Counted from the stretch's first letter, positions 18,321 to 29,759 are shown. The stretch: DNA of 64,000 bases from Prosopocoilus inquinatus (GCA_036172665.1 CM069876.1:39339001-39403000); one strand, 5' to 3'. Numbers and translations are program-made. The notes: a model not told the origin generated them from the sequence alone.

Positions 18321-21300
18321 GTAGGTAATGAAGTTACCTGTTTGGATTTAAATACATCGATAGGCACTGTTTTAGAACGGTTGTACACGGATAAACACGA
18401 GTGGATTCAATTGGATGGGAAAATTGGCATCGTTGGAATATCACAGTATGCACAAGTGAGTTAACCTGATTGACGTTTACAAGCGAAAGAATTTGATTGG
18501 TTAAACACTCTGTCCTAGAAATGGCGCCATCTAGTAGTATCGGCGGTATCGCTGTCTTTCTTAAGCAAGGAAACTAAAGGCGGTTTCGATTGACTACTCT
18601 GAGCTGCTGTGTGAGTATCTCTATCATGTTTTTACATGAGGTTGCAACAAAATAGAGATACTCTGTTAGCAGTCCAGAGCAGTCAGTCGAAAACTCCATA
18701 ACTTTCTTGTCGTATTTAGTGGTCGCGTTCAGGTGACAAAGCGACTTAGTTACTACTCTGCATGTTTTGAAAGTCAGCGCGTAATGTTCCCGAACGGGAA
18801 AACTGCCGTAAAGGCGGCTATAATTTAGCGTGACCGTCTATAGCTACAATAAGGTACAAAACGTATCATGGCAACTCAGACGTTTGGACACCTGAACGCG
18901 AACAGTGTTCACCACCTATAATAATGACAACTATGATCGCAAAGTTGGAAGCTAGAAACAGTAGACGTGTGCAGTTTCCTGTAATGTTTCTTTCTCTAAA
19001 ATGTACAAGAAAATCGAGTTACTTGATTCAAAACAAAAAAGAAAGATTGGCAGTTTACTTTTACGTAAAAAGAAAACAAAAGAAGACCAACATCTCTAAA
19101 ACCAAGTACATCAAAATTAAATTACTCACTCACTTTTGTTTTCTTGAAAAGAAAACAGAAGAAGATCAATAATAAGAAAATCAAGTTACTCACTGAAAAC
19201 AAAAGCAAAAATTGTATAAAGTGTCAACTGCAACATCAAAAAATAAAGCAACAAAGAAAAAGAAAAAACAATGAAAGAAACATTGACAGAATGTTTCAGT
19301 AAGATGTCTTTCGCAACCGTAAACAAGAAAATGATTGGTAGGTTTTTTTCATAAAAAGTCAGAAAGGAAACAAACGACGATCGACGTTTCCATGCATATG
19401 GGAAAGTAAGAAAATCGCCAATTGAAAACAAAAGCATAAACTGTATGAAGTGTCAACTACAACAACAAAAAATAAAGCAACAAAAAAAGACAATGAAAAA
19501 AAATTGACAGATTTGATGATGCCTTTCGCAACCGCAAGGAAAAAAAAATGATTGGCAGGATTTTTTCATGAAAAGGAAACAAGCGACGGTCGACGTTTCC
19601 ACGTTGTATACCGGAGAATAAGAAAATCGCCAGTTGAAAACAAAAGTATAAATTGTAGGAAGTGTCAATTGTGTGTCAACACGAAAAATAAAGTAACAAA
19701 AAAAGAAAAATTAAAAAGCAGTGAAAAAAATTGAGATTATTTCATTAAAACTGTAATCAAAGGAATGACAGATTTTCATAAAAACAAAAGACGATCGATG
19801 TTTGTAGGTATAATGGGGAGAAAGAAAACCAAATTGCCAACTCATTACAAAAGCGTAAAATGTAACAATAAATAGAGTAACAAAAAAAGAAAAATAAAAA
19901 AAAAACAATGAAAAAGATTTACGGATTATTTCATTAAAGCTGTAAACAAAAGAATTACTGTTTTGATAAAAACAAAAGATGATCGACGTTTCCATGTATA
20001 TGGGAAAGTAAAAAAATCGCCAATTGAAAACAAAAGCATAAACTGTATGAAGTGTTACAACTACAACAACAAAAAATAAAGCAACAAACAATACAAAGAA
20101 AAAAAATTGACAGATTGGATGATGCCTTTCGCAACCGCAAACAAAAAAAAAACGATTGGCAGGATTTTTTCATAAAAAGGAAACAAGCGACGGTCGACGT
20201 TCCCACGTATACCGGAGAGTAAGAAAATCGCCAATTGAAAACAAAAGTATAAATTGTAGAAAGTGTCAATTATAACACGAAAAATAAAGTAACAAAAAAA
20301 GAAAAATTAAAAAAGCAGTGAAAAAAATGGAGATTATTTCATTAAAACTGTAAACAAAGGAATGACAGATTTCCATAAAAACAAAAGACGATCGATGTTT
20401 GTGGTTATAACGGGGAGAAAGAAAACCAAATTGCCAACTCATGACAAAAGCGTAAATTGTAACAATAAATAAAGTAACAAAAAAAGAAAAATAAAAAAAA
20501 ACAATGAAAAAAATTTACGGATTGTTTCATTAAAGCTGTAAATAAAAGAATTACTGTTTTCATAAAAACAAAAGACGATCGATGTTTGTAGGTATAACGG
20601 AGAGTAAGAAGATCAAATCGCCAACTGAACGCAAAAGTGTGAATTATAGGAAGTGTCAACTACAGCACAATAAAGAAAACAGTAACAAAAAATATAAATA
20701 AAAATAAAACAGCGAAAAAACCGACAGGTTGTTTCAGTAAAAAAAAAAAACAAAGGAATAACTGACGTTTCTATACCCATATGTGAGACGAAAATCAAAT
20801 AGTCAACTGAAAACAAAAGCAGAAATTGTATACGAAATGTCAACGGCAACACGAAAGAACGAAGTAAAAAAATAAAAATAAAATACAACGGAAAAAGTCG
20901 AACAGGTTGTCTTATAAAAACATAAAAAGAAACAAAAGAGGATCGATGATAAAGGGTAAGAAAATCAAATTGTCGACTAAAAGCAAAAACAGAAACTGTC
21001 AAATCGAACACAAAAAAATAAATAAAAGGAAGAAGAACAAAAAACGCATACAGTGAAACAAATGAAATCCTAAAAGTTGCTGTGGCGAATGAAAATCGAT
21101 GAAATTCTTTTGTTTCCTTTCATCCAACATTTGTGTATTCCGTCAGTTGTCTCTCATTTCTTGCGGTCAAATTAAGTATCGTATTGCACTATCTCTATTT
21201 CGACGAATAACAATAATTATTGAAAGAAACCACAAGAATAAAGTCAACAAAAAAGAGAGAGAAAAAAAGAACAAAATCGTGTGGAAAGTCAAACCAAAAC

Positions 21301-22143
21301 AAAAGAACAACACAGTAGAACGCAAAGAAACGAAGCAAACATTGATTTCGAATTAAAGTTTTCAAAAGCTTGATCTTCAATTATTACTCCCGTCCGAATA
21401 ATAATAAAGTCGACGATCTTCTTTTGTTTCCGGTTCATCCAACAATTTTGCATTCCCATTTCTTTCAGTTGTCCTTAGTTACATGCGGTAAAATTAATTC
21501 TTGCTTTGTACACTGGGTTTAATTTTTTTTAAGCGACATACTGTTTAAAAATGCGACTTCACAGATTATACAAAAGTTTCAAGCTTGTCAAATCTGAAAG
21601 CTTTCAAAATTTTTGTGTCACCTGTGAAGTCAGTAGTACCATTTTGGAGAAAAAGAAATTACAGGAAACTGTAACTGCCTACTATTTTCGACTGTCAAAC
21701 TTTAATACATTTTTCTTTCTGACAGGAAGCTTTAGGAGACGTGGTTTTCGCTCAATTACCAGACGTCAACATCAAAGTGACGCCTCAAAGTAACTAACTA
21801 GACAATTACTTAATTATTTGGGGACAATATAAAAATTGATTCTTATGATTCCCAGGTGAGTGTGGCACCTTAGAGAGCGTGAAGGCCGCCAGCGAATTAT
21901 TCAGCCCAGTTTCGGGCCGGATTTTAGAGAAAAACAGCGCCGTCGTGGACACGCCCTCTCTGATAAACAGCTCGTGTTACGAGAAAGGTTTGCGTCGTCG
22001 ATAATAACGGCGGCGGCGCAGTTCTAATTCTGTTTTCTGCTGTAGGCTGGCTGTTTAAAATCGAACTTGCAGACGAGAGTGAGCTGAAGGCGCTCATGTC
22101 GGAAGAGCAGTATGCGAACTTTTTGAAAACCACACAGCATTAG
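18191..22143 (+). CDS. GCSH: Glycine cleavage system H protein, mitochondrial (gene span, joined exons)
   Basis: Lipoyl carrier of the mitochondrial glycine cleavage complex: its lipoyl arm shuttles the aminomethyl group from P-protein to T-protein and is reoxidised by L-protein. Exons 18191-18320, 18376-18455, 21726-21789, 21856-21987 and 22046-22143 join in frame to 167 aa. The N terminus ([20 protein letters not shown]) is Arg/Ser-rich without acidic residues, like a mitochondrial presequence. The mature part has [34 protein letters not shown] and the lipoylation motif [18 protein letters not shown], with the acceptor Lys at 21882-21884. The end, [15 protein letters not shown], fits the family. 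Intron 1 is only 55 bp; intron 2 (18456-21725) is packed with repeats. Confidence 0.95.
18376..18455 (+). CDS. GCSH: GCSH exon 2
   Basis: Follows GTTTTAG, encodes [20 protein letters not shown] and GISQYAQ, and ends in phase 0 before GTGAGT. YTxxHEW is the hallmark start of mature H protein. Confidence 0.95.
18581..18692. repeat. Hairpin (MITE-like) in GCSH intron 2
   Basis: Arms of roughly 42 bp at 18581-18624 and 18652-18692, including GTATCTCTAT and ATAGAGATAC, with a short loop. Confidence 0.6.
18721..18903. mobile_element. Short element with CGCGTTCAGGTG inverted ends
   Basis: Left end GGTCGCGTTCAGGTG and right end CACCTGAACGCGAAC are inverted repeats about 180 bp apart in GCSH intron 2. 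No coding capacity. Confidence 0.55.
19186..21010. repeat. Higher-order tandem repeat (about 200-bp monomers, about 606-bp supra-unit)
   Basis: A-rich on the + strand. Related monomers each carry a phrase like AAAATCGCCAATTGAAAACA followed by AAAGTATAAATTGT or AAAGCATAAACTGT, and a GACGATCGAYGTTT phrase. Monomer types recur in order, so the copies starting near 19411 and 20017 (606 bp apart) and near 19620 and 20226 are closer to each other than to their neighbours. The 3' monomers (after about 20590) are more diverged. Confidence 0.75.
21726..21789 (+). CDS. GCSH: GCSH exon 3
   Basis: Follows TCTGACAG, encodes [20 protein letters not shown] then Q, and ends in phase 1 before GTAACT. LGDVVFxxLP is conserved in H proteins. 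Confidence 0.94.
21856..21987 (+). CDS. GCSH: GCSH exon 4: lipoyl-lysine region
   Basis: Encodes [20 protein letters not shown] then [20 protein letters not shown] and CYEK. The Lys in ESVKA is the lipoate attachment site. Flanked by CCCAG and GTTTGC. Confidence 0.96.
22046..22143 (+). CDS. GCSH: GCSH exon 5: C terminus
   Basis: Follows CTGTAG, encodes [20 protein letters not shown] then [12 protein letters not shown], and stops with TAG at 22141-22143. Confidence 0.95.
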
Positions 22144-22212
22144 CATCGGCGAAAACCTAATTCCTAGGATTTATTTATACTTGTAATTTTTTTTATAAAT
22201 AACCGGAAGACC

Positions 22213-22218
22213 AATAAA
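22213..22218 (+). terminator. GCSH: GCSH polyadenylation signal
   Basis: AATAAA 70 bp after the stop codon, well placed for a short 3' UTR. Confidence 0.65.
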
Positions 22219-22315
22219 AACGTCGAATCTAGTAGATACTATCTAATAGGGTTTTCGATTCAGTTGCACTGGCTGCACTTATTTGCATCTTGTTTTAATC
22301 TCGAATCAAAAACGC

Positions 22316-22502
22316 TATATGCGAGCAGTAGCTACTCGTCGGGGTGGGCAAGGTGGGCAGTGTCCACCCTGTTCTATTGAAGTTGCACATTCTGGTTCCA
22401 TGTCGGTGTAGCCTTGAAAAACGGATTTATTTGGAAAGTGCACCCATCTTTCCCTTTTGTGGTTGTTGCCCACCAGTAGTAAATTAACACGAGCCGCCAC
22501 TG
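22316..22502 (-). mobile_element. Transposon terminal fragment (CAGTGGCGGCTCGTG end)
   Basis: Read on the minus strand, it begins CCAGTGGCGGCTCGTGTTAA followed by CACCAGTAG-type sequence in inverted sense. CAGTGGCGGCT-type termini recur at many genomic sites in animals, and a related phrase occurs near 11243. The superfamily is not assigned. It is antisense to a 61-codon frame that I do not treat as a gene. Confidence 0.4.
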
Positions 22503-23020
22503 GATGCGAGTATCAACCGTTGTTTCACATTTCAATGTTTAAAGTTTATTAAAAAAAATAAACAATCAGCAAAATTACCCTATAGATTGATTTGTTTTAT
22601 AAAACGAATTAAGAATCTATTTTAAAATATGTGTGAAACGGAAACAGCTGGAAAATTCTAAAAATTATCAAAAGCTTTTGAAAATCAAACTTTCATTCGT
22701 TTCTTTCCATTTGTGTTTTTTTTTTTAAATTTTTTTCTAAGTTTCCGTTGAAAAACATTCGAAACCAAATCAGGAATTAATTTGTTTCTTTATATTTATT
22801 TTTTACTCCTTTTATTTACTTAGCGCAGGCAAAAAAGTCAACGATTTCCATCGGAAAGAAAATCTTTGAAAATGAAATAAATCAAGCTTTCATTTGTTTC
22901 TCTGCATTTCATTAATAACACTTCACGCAGTTTCTTCTTTTGTTTTCCGTTGTCCATTAGATCTACTTCGCTCCAGAGCCACCGATCTTCTATTTTTTTT
23001 GTTCATCCATGAACAAGGAA

Positions 23021-23255
23021 TTACGAAGAAAAAGTCGAACGAAAAACAAGAGACGGATTGTTCGAAATCAAGACTAATAAGAAAACAAAAGAAGAAACAG
23101 AAAATTAACTCAAAAATAAGGTCGAAATACCAAGAATAGTATTTCAATCTTATTTTTAGGTTTCTTTTCGTTTTTTTTCTTTTGTTTTCTTATCAGTCAT
23201 GATTTCGAATAATCCGTCTGTTGTTTTTTGTTCGACTTTTTCTTCGTAATACGTC
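23021..23255. repeat. Imperfect palindrome, about 105-bp arms
   Basis: Sequence containing GAAGAAAAAGTCGAAC near 23036 and AAGAAAACAAAAGAAG near 23081 returns inverted at 23160-23250 (GTTCGACTTTTTCTTC and CTTTTGTTTTC). It shares the TCTTTTGTTTTC phrase with the GCSH-intron and 35-37 kb satellites. Confidence 0.6.
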
Positions 23256-23279
23256 GTTCAAGGTTTAAGTTTTCTTTTG

Positions 23280-24411
23280 TTTTTTACAAACGATGTATTT
23301 ATAGAAGCACAGTGTGCCGTTATTTTAGTTTTAGTTAATAATACGTCTGCTACATGATGGAATTTATGAATGAAATACGGCGTCATTTTGTCCTTGAACA
23401 CCGATTTCGTGTAATTTTTATCACGTTCAGCAAAAAAAATAACGCAGTATAGTATCGTTGGTCTTCATTATACAAATTGAGAGAGACAAGCTACCACAAC
23501 GAATTTTCATTGGTTGATGCGATACTTCTCTGTCAATTTGTGCAAGAGTTTAGTTACTTACATCGAATTTTCGTGGTGTTGCACGGGCCTTAAAATTGAG
23601 TTACTTTAAATTTTCCATTTTTTACAAAATTGTTCGATAGTACAGTTGCTGTAAATAAATAAATTAAATTAAATATCTTCGCACATGTTTTTTTAAAGAA
23701 TTGTGTTTAATATGAACATATTTCCTGAATCATTGTAATTTGTTTTATTGAAATTAAATAAACGAAACGTTTAAAGGACTTACGCTTTTTTTAATTTTAA
23801 TTCTATTTTTCCTTTCGTCTTTCTTTCTCAAGAAAAAAAATATTACAGGTTGTTACAATTATTAAAAGTAAAAGTTCTGTTTCTATCTTCTTATCATAGG
23901 GGCGTTAAATCCATCCTGTTCTAATTACGCTCGCTGGATAGACCGTATTCTTTCTTTTTTTGACACAACCTGTATACGCAATTCAACTCCTTCTGACCAC
24001 ACGTTAATTTCAGAAGGAAATTGGTACTATACATTAGTCCTCCTCGTCGATCCTAACAAACAATGAAAGCGGAATAATAACGCTTATTGCCTGATTAAAG
24101 ATTGGCTGAAAATGATTAAGGCTGATTAAGCTAATTGGCTGAACTTTTAGGCGATTAAAAGTCAATTTGCAGATGCTCCACTGTTCAAGCTGAATTGCAG
24201 AAAGCATTTACGAAATCAACCAATTGACAACCTAGAAGATATTTATTTAACAAAGTGCTTCGTTACGTGTCCTTTTCTACGAGTTGCGTAATGCAGAAAA
24301 GTCAAATTGTTTTCTTTAATTTTTCCACCTCTCATAAGCTTTAGATATATATTAAATTAAACTAATGCAAATTCTGCAGATTCTGAAAGGCATCATCTAA
24401 CATCTTCCTAT
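23280..24411. other. Intergenic DNA between GCSH and the odorant receptor
   Basis: AT-rich, no gene recognised. A TTTATT at 24242-24247 could be the receptor gene's poly(A) signal on the minus strand, but this is weak. Confidence 0.35.
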
Positions 24412-24468
24412 TCATTTCCGGTCAGTTGCAAACAACACGGTGATGTAAGAGAACGAAGTCCTTACAAT
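24412..24468 (-). CDS. Odorant receptor exon 7 (C terminus)
   Basis: Encodes IVRTSFSYITVLFATDRK and TGA. The S-Y-x-x-x-L pattern at the end of the last helix is typical for insect ORs. Preceded by ATTACAG. Confidence 0.85.
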   Translation of the reverse strand: MVRTSFSYITVLFATDRK

Positions 24469-26310
24469 CTGTAATACTCATTCCCTTTTAGTAGTTCTCC
24501 AAAAGAATTGGAAGTCCTTTCTCTTACCCATAAGTAAACGGTTAAATTAAAGTCGGCCAGCTTGCCTACGGTCACCTTAAAAGGCTTTGCGGTCCTCAAG
24601 TGAACTATCCTCAAATCCCTTTCGAAGTTTTCGTCGCAAAGGTACCAAGGTCTTTCGTACAGATCATCGCGTAACTTTACAAACTAATTGGAGGAAAAAT
24701 TACTTAAATCCGTTGTTTGACTACTTTGAACAACGCACCTGCTCGTTCACCATATGACCAAAAAGCGTGGGCCAAAATACTTGGAACAAGGACGTGAAGA
24801 GGTACGTGGCATAAGTGAATCGTAGAGGTAGATTGTCGCTCTGAAAGTTGAAAGAAAAACTTAATATGCAAAGGAATCCCAAAATGCGGCTTCTATAAAG
24901 AAGAATTCTTTATTTATTTAAACTGTTTGGGCACCTGAATTCGTTTTAATCCAACAATTCACCATGACCAAGGCAAATGCTATAAATATCGTAAACGAGA
25001 TGCAGTTCGGTATGGTTAACAGCAAATACGGCGAAATGAAGCTCTCCAGTTCATCGCAGAAGACCAGAAGCTTTTGGTGAAAACGCACTAAACTCTTCAG
25101 GTGGTTCCTTAAGTCACTGTGAAACTTCCCAGTCGCAAGTACTTTATAGACCTCAGAGAAGGAACTCTCTTTTACACTAAAACAAGAACAAGGCAAGCCA
25201 TTTTTTGGTTGATTTGGATGTCTTGATGGTATCATCGTTTTTGGCCAAAATAAAAATATCTACATTTTGAAATGTAACTTACAACACCCCCCTGCAAAGA
25301 TAATCCAAATTTTGAACGTGTCCGCGATATTCCTCCTATCAGCAATATCCCTTTCCAGTTCAAAAGAAAGCCAAAGCACCCACTTTGGGGGAAATTTTGA
25401 TTTAGACTTTGTCTTCATTTTATTCCGAACGAGTTCTAATTTTAGAGCGCAAAAAATCTTTCGAGCATAAACTTTTCCATCATTTCCTTGGAAAAGCCAT
25501 TTTGAAGCAGAACACGATACAACGAGTTCCTAAACTCCCAACCTGAAACCTCGTTCTAAAGATTGGACAAGTAAAGGAGAGGGGAATTACCTAAAATGTC
25601 GATTTGACCGCTGGTCAAGAACGCAACACATATGAAGAAGAAATCGGCATTAAAATATGCAAGCCCCATAATGGATTGGCTTATAATCTGGGTGAGGTAC
25701 GTCAGCTCGTAGTATGGCGATTGAATCCAATCGTATGGATACCAGAGCAACATGGGTAAAGTCCTAAAAGGACTTTTTTAAAAGCTCTGCGCTTGTAATT
25801 TGGAGTCCCCTTACCTTTCAGCCCTCTTCAAAATCGGAATAATTAAAACAACCGTGCTGGTGAAGAAGTCCAGGACGACTCCAAGAGCCACAATCGCACG
25901 GCTTGTTTTCCTATGGCGTTCCATGGTTTTCTCTTCCAATCCAATCGCAGATGAAGATCTGAATAGGTCATTCATCATCTCCACGATCTTCATTGCGTGT
26001 TCATCAAAGAAGTAATACTAATTAATCCGCACGAAAATCCCCACGTAAACCGCTGCAATTACTTTCGGTTTTACCCCCCCCAAAATTGCTGCTCTGGTTT
26101 GGAAGACTCACTCAAGTTTAGCAAGCTTATTTCCAAGTCGGCTCGCTTCGCCACGCCTTTTATGGAAAGTGCGACGATGGAAATGGTGATAACATTGCAG
26201 AAAAAGCGGTAGACCCTGAGTAAAGTCCTCTCCAAAAAATTTGCATCAGTTTTGGGCTTGAAACCTAAAAATTGGAACCACCAAAGGTTTTCCTTCATAT
26301 ACTCGAACAT
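24412..26310 (-). CDS. Odorant receptor, 7tm_6 family (gene span, joined exons)
   Basis: Insect odorant receptor subunit: a seven-helix membrane protein with inverted topology that forms ligand-gated cation channels with Orco in antennal neurons. Minus-strand exons: 26310 to about 26078, 26017-25815, 25763-25591, 25168-24963, 24840-24739, 24683-24528 and 24468-24412, about 377 aa, the usual family length. Family features include LLWYPYDWIQSPYYELTYL before TM3/4, FVKLRDDLYERPWYLCDENF in the conserved C-terminal region, and KPFKVTVGKLADFNLTVYLW followed by TSFSYITVLFATDRK at the last helix. Exons 2-7 join cleanly with GT-AG introns. The exon 1-exon 2 join is off by one base at a run of eight G, so the gene may be a pseudogene, a variant allele or contain a sequence error. 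Confidence 0.85.
24528..24683 (-). CDS. Odorant receptor exon 6
   Basis: 52 codons, phase 0, with the conserved FVKLRDDLYERPWY and AKPFKVTVGKLADFNLTVYL. Flanked by AATTAG and GTAAGA. Confidence 0.9.
24739..24840 (-). CDS. Odorant receptor exon 5
   Basis: 34 codons, phase 0 at both ends, encoding a helix LRFTYATYLFTSLFQVFWPT and GHMVNEQ. Flanked by TTTCAG and GTGCGT. Confidence 0.85.
24963..25168 (-). CDS. Odorant receptor exon 4
   Basis: Encodes ESSFSEVYKVLATGKFHSDL and RNHLKSLVRFHQKLLVFCDE then LESFISPYLLLT and a helix ending FIAFALVM. Acceptor is AAAAG at the TGTAAAAG site (phase 1); donor is GTGAAT (phase 0). Another acceptor 8 bp upstream would break the frame. Confidence 0.82.
25591..25763 (-). 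CDS. Odorant receptor exon 3
   Basis: Encodes TLPMLLWYPYDWIQSPYYEL then TYLTQIISQSIMGLAYFNAD and FFFICVAFLTSGQIDIL. The WYPYDW...SPYYELTYL motif is characteristic of insect ORs. Flanked by TTTTAG and GTAATT. Confidence 0.88.
25815..26017 (-). CDS. Odorant receptor exon 2
   Basis: Starts after ATTAATTAG, in phase 0, with YYFFDEHAMKIVEMMNDLF, includes a helix VALGVVLDFFTSTVVLIIPI, and ends LKRAE plus two bases before GTAAGG. An in-frame TAG lies directly upstream, so it cannot extend 5'. Confidence 0.75.
26078..26310 (-). CDS. Odorant receptor exon 1 (N terminus, TM1)
   Basis: Starts MFEYMKENLWWFQFLGFKPK and contains a hydrophobic TM1 (FFCNVITISIVALSIKGVA). Best donor is GGG|GTAAAA inside a G8 run at about 26076-26083. 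The exon then ends in phase 2, whereas exon 2 needs phase 0. The 3' limit is therefore uncertain. Confidence 0.6.
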
Positions 26311-26544
26311 GGCGGGGAGGATATGACTTTGGGGTTTTGTTGTTTGCGTTGTCTTTTAATGGGCAGGTAATTTGCATATGGAATTTAGTTACTGGGAATT
26401 AGGTCTCATTATCTCCGGGAAGTTTGCGAGGAAGTTCTCGCCCGGTTGTTACCGTTTTTGTAACAATTTTGAGTTACGGGTGTAATGTGTAATTTGCAAT
26501 GCAATTAATGGTATAGTTTATTTATTTTTGGAATTCAAAAAGCT

Positions 26545-28320
26545 TAGTAAGTAAGTAAGTAAGTAAAACTTTATTAGTAAAACTATGTAGATACAGGCAT
26601 GTAAAATACTTTCGTAACGACAATGATAAACGTCAAAATAGAATTCTAACCTCTAACACTAAAAGTGGTGACGAGGCAGAATATGCTTAATAGTAACCTG
26701 AGTATCCTAATAAACATGAAAATAAAATAAACATAAAAAAATAAAAATAAAAATAAAATAGAAATTGGGCAAATTTCGTTAATAATCGACATGTAATACA
26801 ATAATACTGATCGTCCTAAATTAGCCTTGTCAATAACTTAAAATTGTACTTAACTATTCTCTATGTCACCCTTATTTATTAGCATAAATTGTAGTTAAGT
26901 CTATGTTAGCTTTAATAGCACAGCCTTTTGTGAGAGAACTAATAATTTATATAAACAATATAACATATAATAATAACAAACCTAATTGTAATAATAAAAC
27001 AATTGCACAGAGAAATAAAATAACATAAAATATGGTAACAATTTTAGGCTCAGTTTTCATAATGAACAAAAATTAGAATAAACTCACTTCAATTATTGAA
27101 TATCCTACCGTAGCACATAGTTTTTATTTTACATATAAAGACGTTGAGGTTTTTTGCACTTTGCATTTCCAGAGGTAACTTATTGAACGTATTATAAACA
27201 AGATAGTTTAATGTCTTTTTGCCGGCGTTATTTTTTATTGTTTCCAGAAAGCTCTTATTTTGACCACTTGTATTGTAATAATGGACGTCTTGATTTGTTT
27301 TTATGTTAAGATTGGTTTTGATTAGTCCTTTATATATTTGATATGCTAATTTTGATTTTTCTATAAGGATAATGTCCTCCAATCTTATTTTGTTTACTTC
27401 TTTGCAAAGCTGTAGCGTAGGTGTGTTTCAGTCCTTGTTACATATTATCTTCAGTATTTTGTTCAAATATCTGCCGAGTTTATTTAATATATACTGATTA
27501 GCATTTGACAATATTGCAGTACCATACAGTAAGTGTGGATGTATTAAAGCATAGTAGGTTTGATCTTTTATTTTGTTTGGTAAATGCATTCTCTTAAGAG
27601 CTGCAGTAATTGGAGCTAATTTTTTTATTATATTTTTGATATGCTTCTCCCATGTAAGTTTGTTGTCTATAGTCAGACCCAGGTATTTTACCGTATCTTT
27701 GCTTGCTATATTCTTGTTGTTTATTTTGATATTGACCGAGATGTCACTTTTGTTTTTTTGTTTGAATGTTAAGTAAACTGTTTTATCTGTATTTATCGTT
27801 AATCCATTTGCTACTAACCACGTTTCTAGTTGTGGTATGTCTTCGTCAATTTGAGACTGTATTTCTGCCGACTTGTTACCTGTATACGTTATAGATATGT
27901 CGTCTGCGTACGTTATGTATTTTCCTTTGAGATTTAGTGCCCTTATATTTTCTATGTACAATATAAACAATAGGGGGCCCATGATGGATCCTTGAGGTAC
28001 ACCTATATTGATTTTGCGGGAATTACTGATCGTGGTGTTGATTTTTGCTCTCTGTGTCCTACCTGTTAGGTAAGATTTGATTATGCTGTTTGTTATACCA
28101 CGTATGCCTTTGCTCTCCAGTATTTCTAGTAGTGTGCTGTGGTTTACAGTATCAAACGCCTTGCTCAAATCTATAAACAGAGAAACAGCATACTTCCCTT
28201 CATTTTGGTTTTGGTATATATGGTTGACGAATTCTAGCAGGGCTATCTGCGTGTTTGAGCCTTTTTGAAAACCAAACTGCTGTGTGTCAAATTTTGATGT
28301 TTTTACCAGGAAATCTTCCC
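26545..28320 (-). mobile_element. 5'-truncated non-LTR retrotransposon (CR1/L2/Jockey-like)
   Basis: Minus-strand coding region from 28320 down to 27089, then a 3' tail ending in a (TTAC)n microsatellite at about 26553-26574, a common 3' end of such elements. The 5' half, including endonuclease and first RT blocks, is missing. The element lies about 240 bp upstream of the odorant receptor start codon. Confidence 0.8.
27089..28320 (-). pseudogene. Reverse transcriptase fragment with one in-frame stop
   Basis: RT blocks are clear: FIDLSKAFDTVNHSTLLEIL, GVPQGSIMGPLLFILYIENI and the catalytic YADD in YITYADDISITYTG, then VKYLGLTIDNKLTWEKHIKN. The frame runs open from about 28320 to a single TGA at 27428-27430 and resumes in the same frame (NTPTLQLCKEVNKIRLEDII) to a stop at 27089. 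The tail includes YNTFNKLPLEMQSAKNLNVF, the usual C-terminal LP motif of CR1/L2/Jockey-type RT proteins. One nonsense mutation in about 410 codons suggests a fairly young, dead copy. Confidence 0.85.
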
Positions 28321-28329
28321 TATTAGTTT

Positions 28330-29759
28330 ACTATTGGTAACTTACACGAGCATAAATTACCAACGTATAGTACAGGGTGATCCACGGAAGTGGTCACTGC
28401 TTCAATAAATCTTTTCCTTTTCGAATGTCTGTGTTTGTGTCCAAAATTTTTGTGCCCTTTCTTTCACAAACAGATGCTGCATTTAATATTCTTCGAGGGA
28501 TTACTTGACTACGTCCTACGTACGAAAAAAAAAATTGTTTTAAGACCGGCAATTTAAGTAAATGAAAGTAGTCAAATGAAAAAGTTAATCTTTACAAGCA
28601 ATATAAATTTTATGTTATTTGTTATTTGTTATTCAGGGGAGTTCCGAGAATATCATATAAATTAAATCTGCATTATTAAACTCCCACTTACAGACGACCT
28701 AAAATACTTTCTAACCTTGATTTCAACGATAAGGCATTACATGCATATACCTATATATAATTGTTATAACTATCAGCTTGTTCAGGTTTCTTTCTTTTTT
28801 GCAAGCTTTACGGTAATTATATTGATCGGCTTTGTTAAACATGTACTGCTCAATGTTGAGGTCAAAACCAATAATGTACTTGCTTACAAACTTTCCCATC
28901 GTTAAGACACGTGAATTTTCGAAATGTGGATTCTCATTAAGTCAGAGTTGCGTGGCGGGTTCAAAGTCACAACAACGAATCGTACGATTAGATTTGGTCG
29001 TTTGTGTTTTGAAAAAAAAGTAAAATAAAAAATAGAACGACATTCAACTCGTGAACCCCCGATGTTTTGGATTCTCTGCGCGATAGTGATTACGTGTGGG
29101 GTTCAAAGTCGCGAAAGTCGCGCGAGATTCCGAGAAATTCTTCTGCAATTCACAATTTCGCAGATAAGAAATGTTTGAAATGAAAATGAAAAAAAAGAGA
29201 TCAGACGGCGAGGGCAATGTCATGATTTTTATTTTATCGCAGTTGTATAATTCAAGTACTCTTCCGATAAATAAATAAAATAAATAAAAAGTATACAAAT
29301 TAATAAATAAGAAGTATATATGTAAATTTGTATTTGAAAGTTGCTGGAGCGAAATGTAATTTTTTTATCATCTTAATTCCAGAATATCAAAAATATTCCT
29401 CCCTATCGAGTCTAATGGCTTTTGTAAACAGCAGTGATTTCCGTTTCTTTAAATTCTTTTTTAGAGTCGCATTAAAAGATTCAAATCAATTCAAATCGTT
29501 TTCTTTCTTAACTTAGGTTAAGACTTAAGCCGCCGTGAAACAGGCGGCTAATCAATACAACCATTCAGATATACAGTTTATAATAATCTATTAATTAGGA
29601 AGAAACTGGCGACGTTAAAAAAATTAAATTTGTGAAATTAAAGCGTCTACCAAAAGCAGATGCAAACCAAACTCAAAAGCAAACACCATTATTTGAGATT
29701 GGATTTGGTTTTCAAAATAAGATAACGGATAAATAGTGAGAAAACCCCTCGACCACATT
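28330..29759. other. Intergenic DNA between two retroelement relics
   Basis: No gene recognised. A compact hairpin AGCCGCC/GGCGGCT sits at 29529-29550. The phrase TACAGGGTGATCCACGG near 28371 resembles termini of small DNA transposons but has no visible partner. Confidence 0.35.

Noticed and set aside
18273..18464. ATG-started frame leading into the GCSH H-protein sequence
   Set aside because: It reads through a 55-bp intron with GTAGGT and TTTTAG borders; splicing from the ATG at 18191 gives a proper presequence and frame.
25267..26212. Plus-strand frames over the odorant receptor
   Set aside because: They are antisense to well-supported receptor exons.
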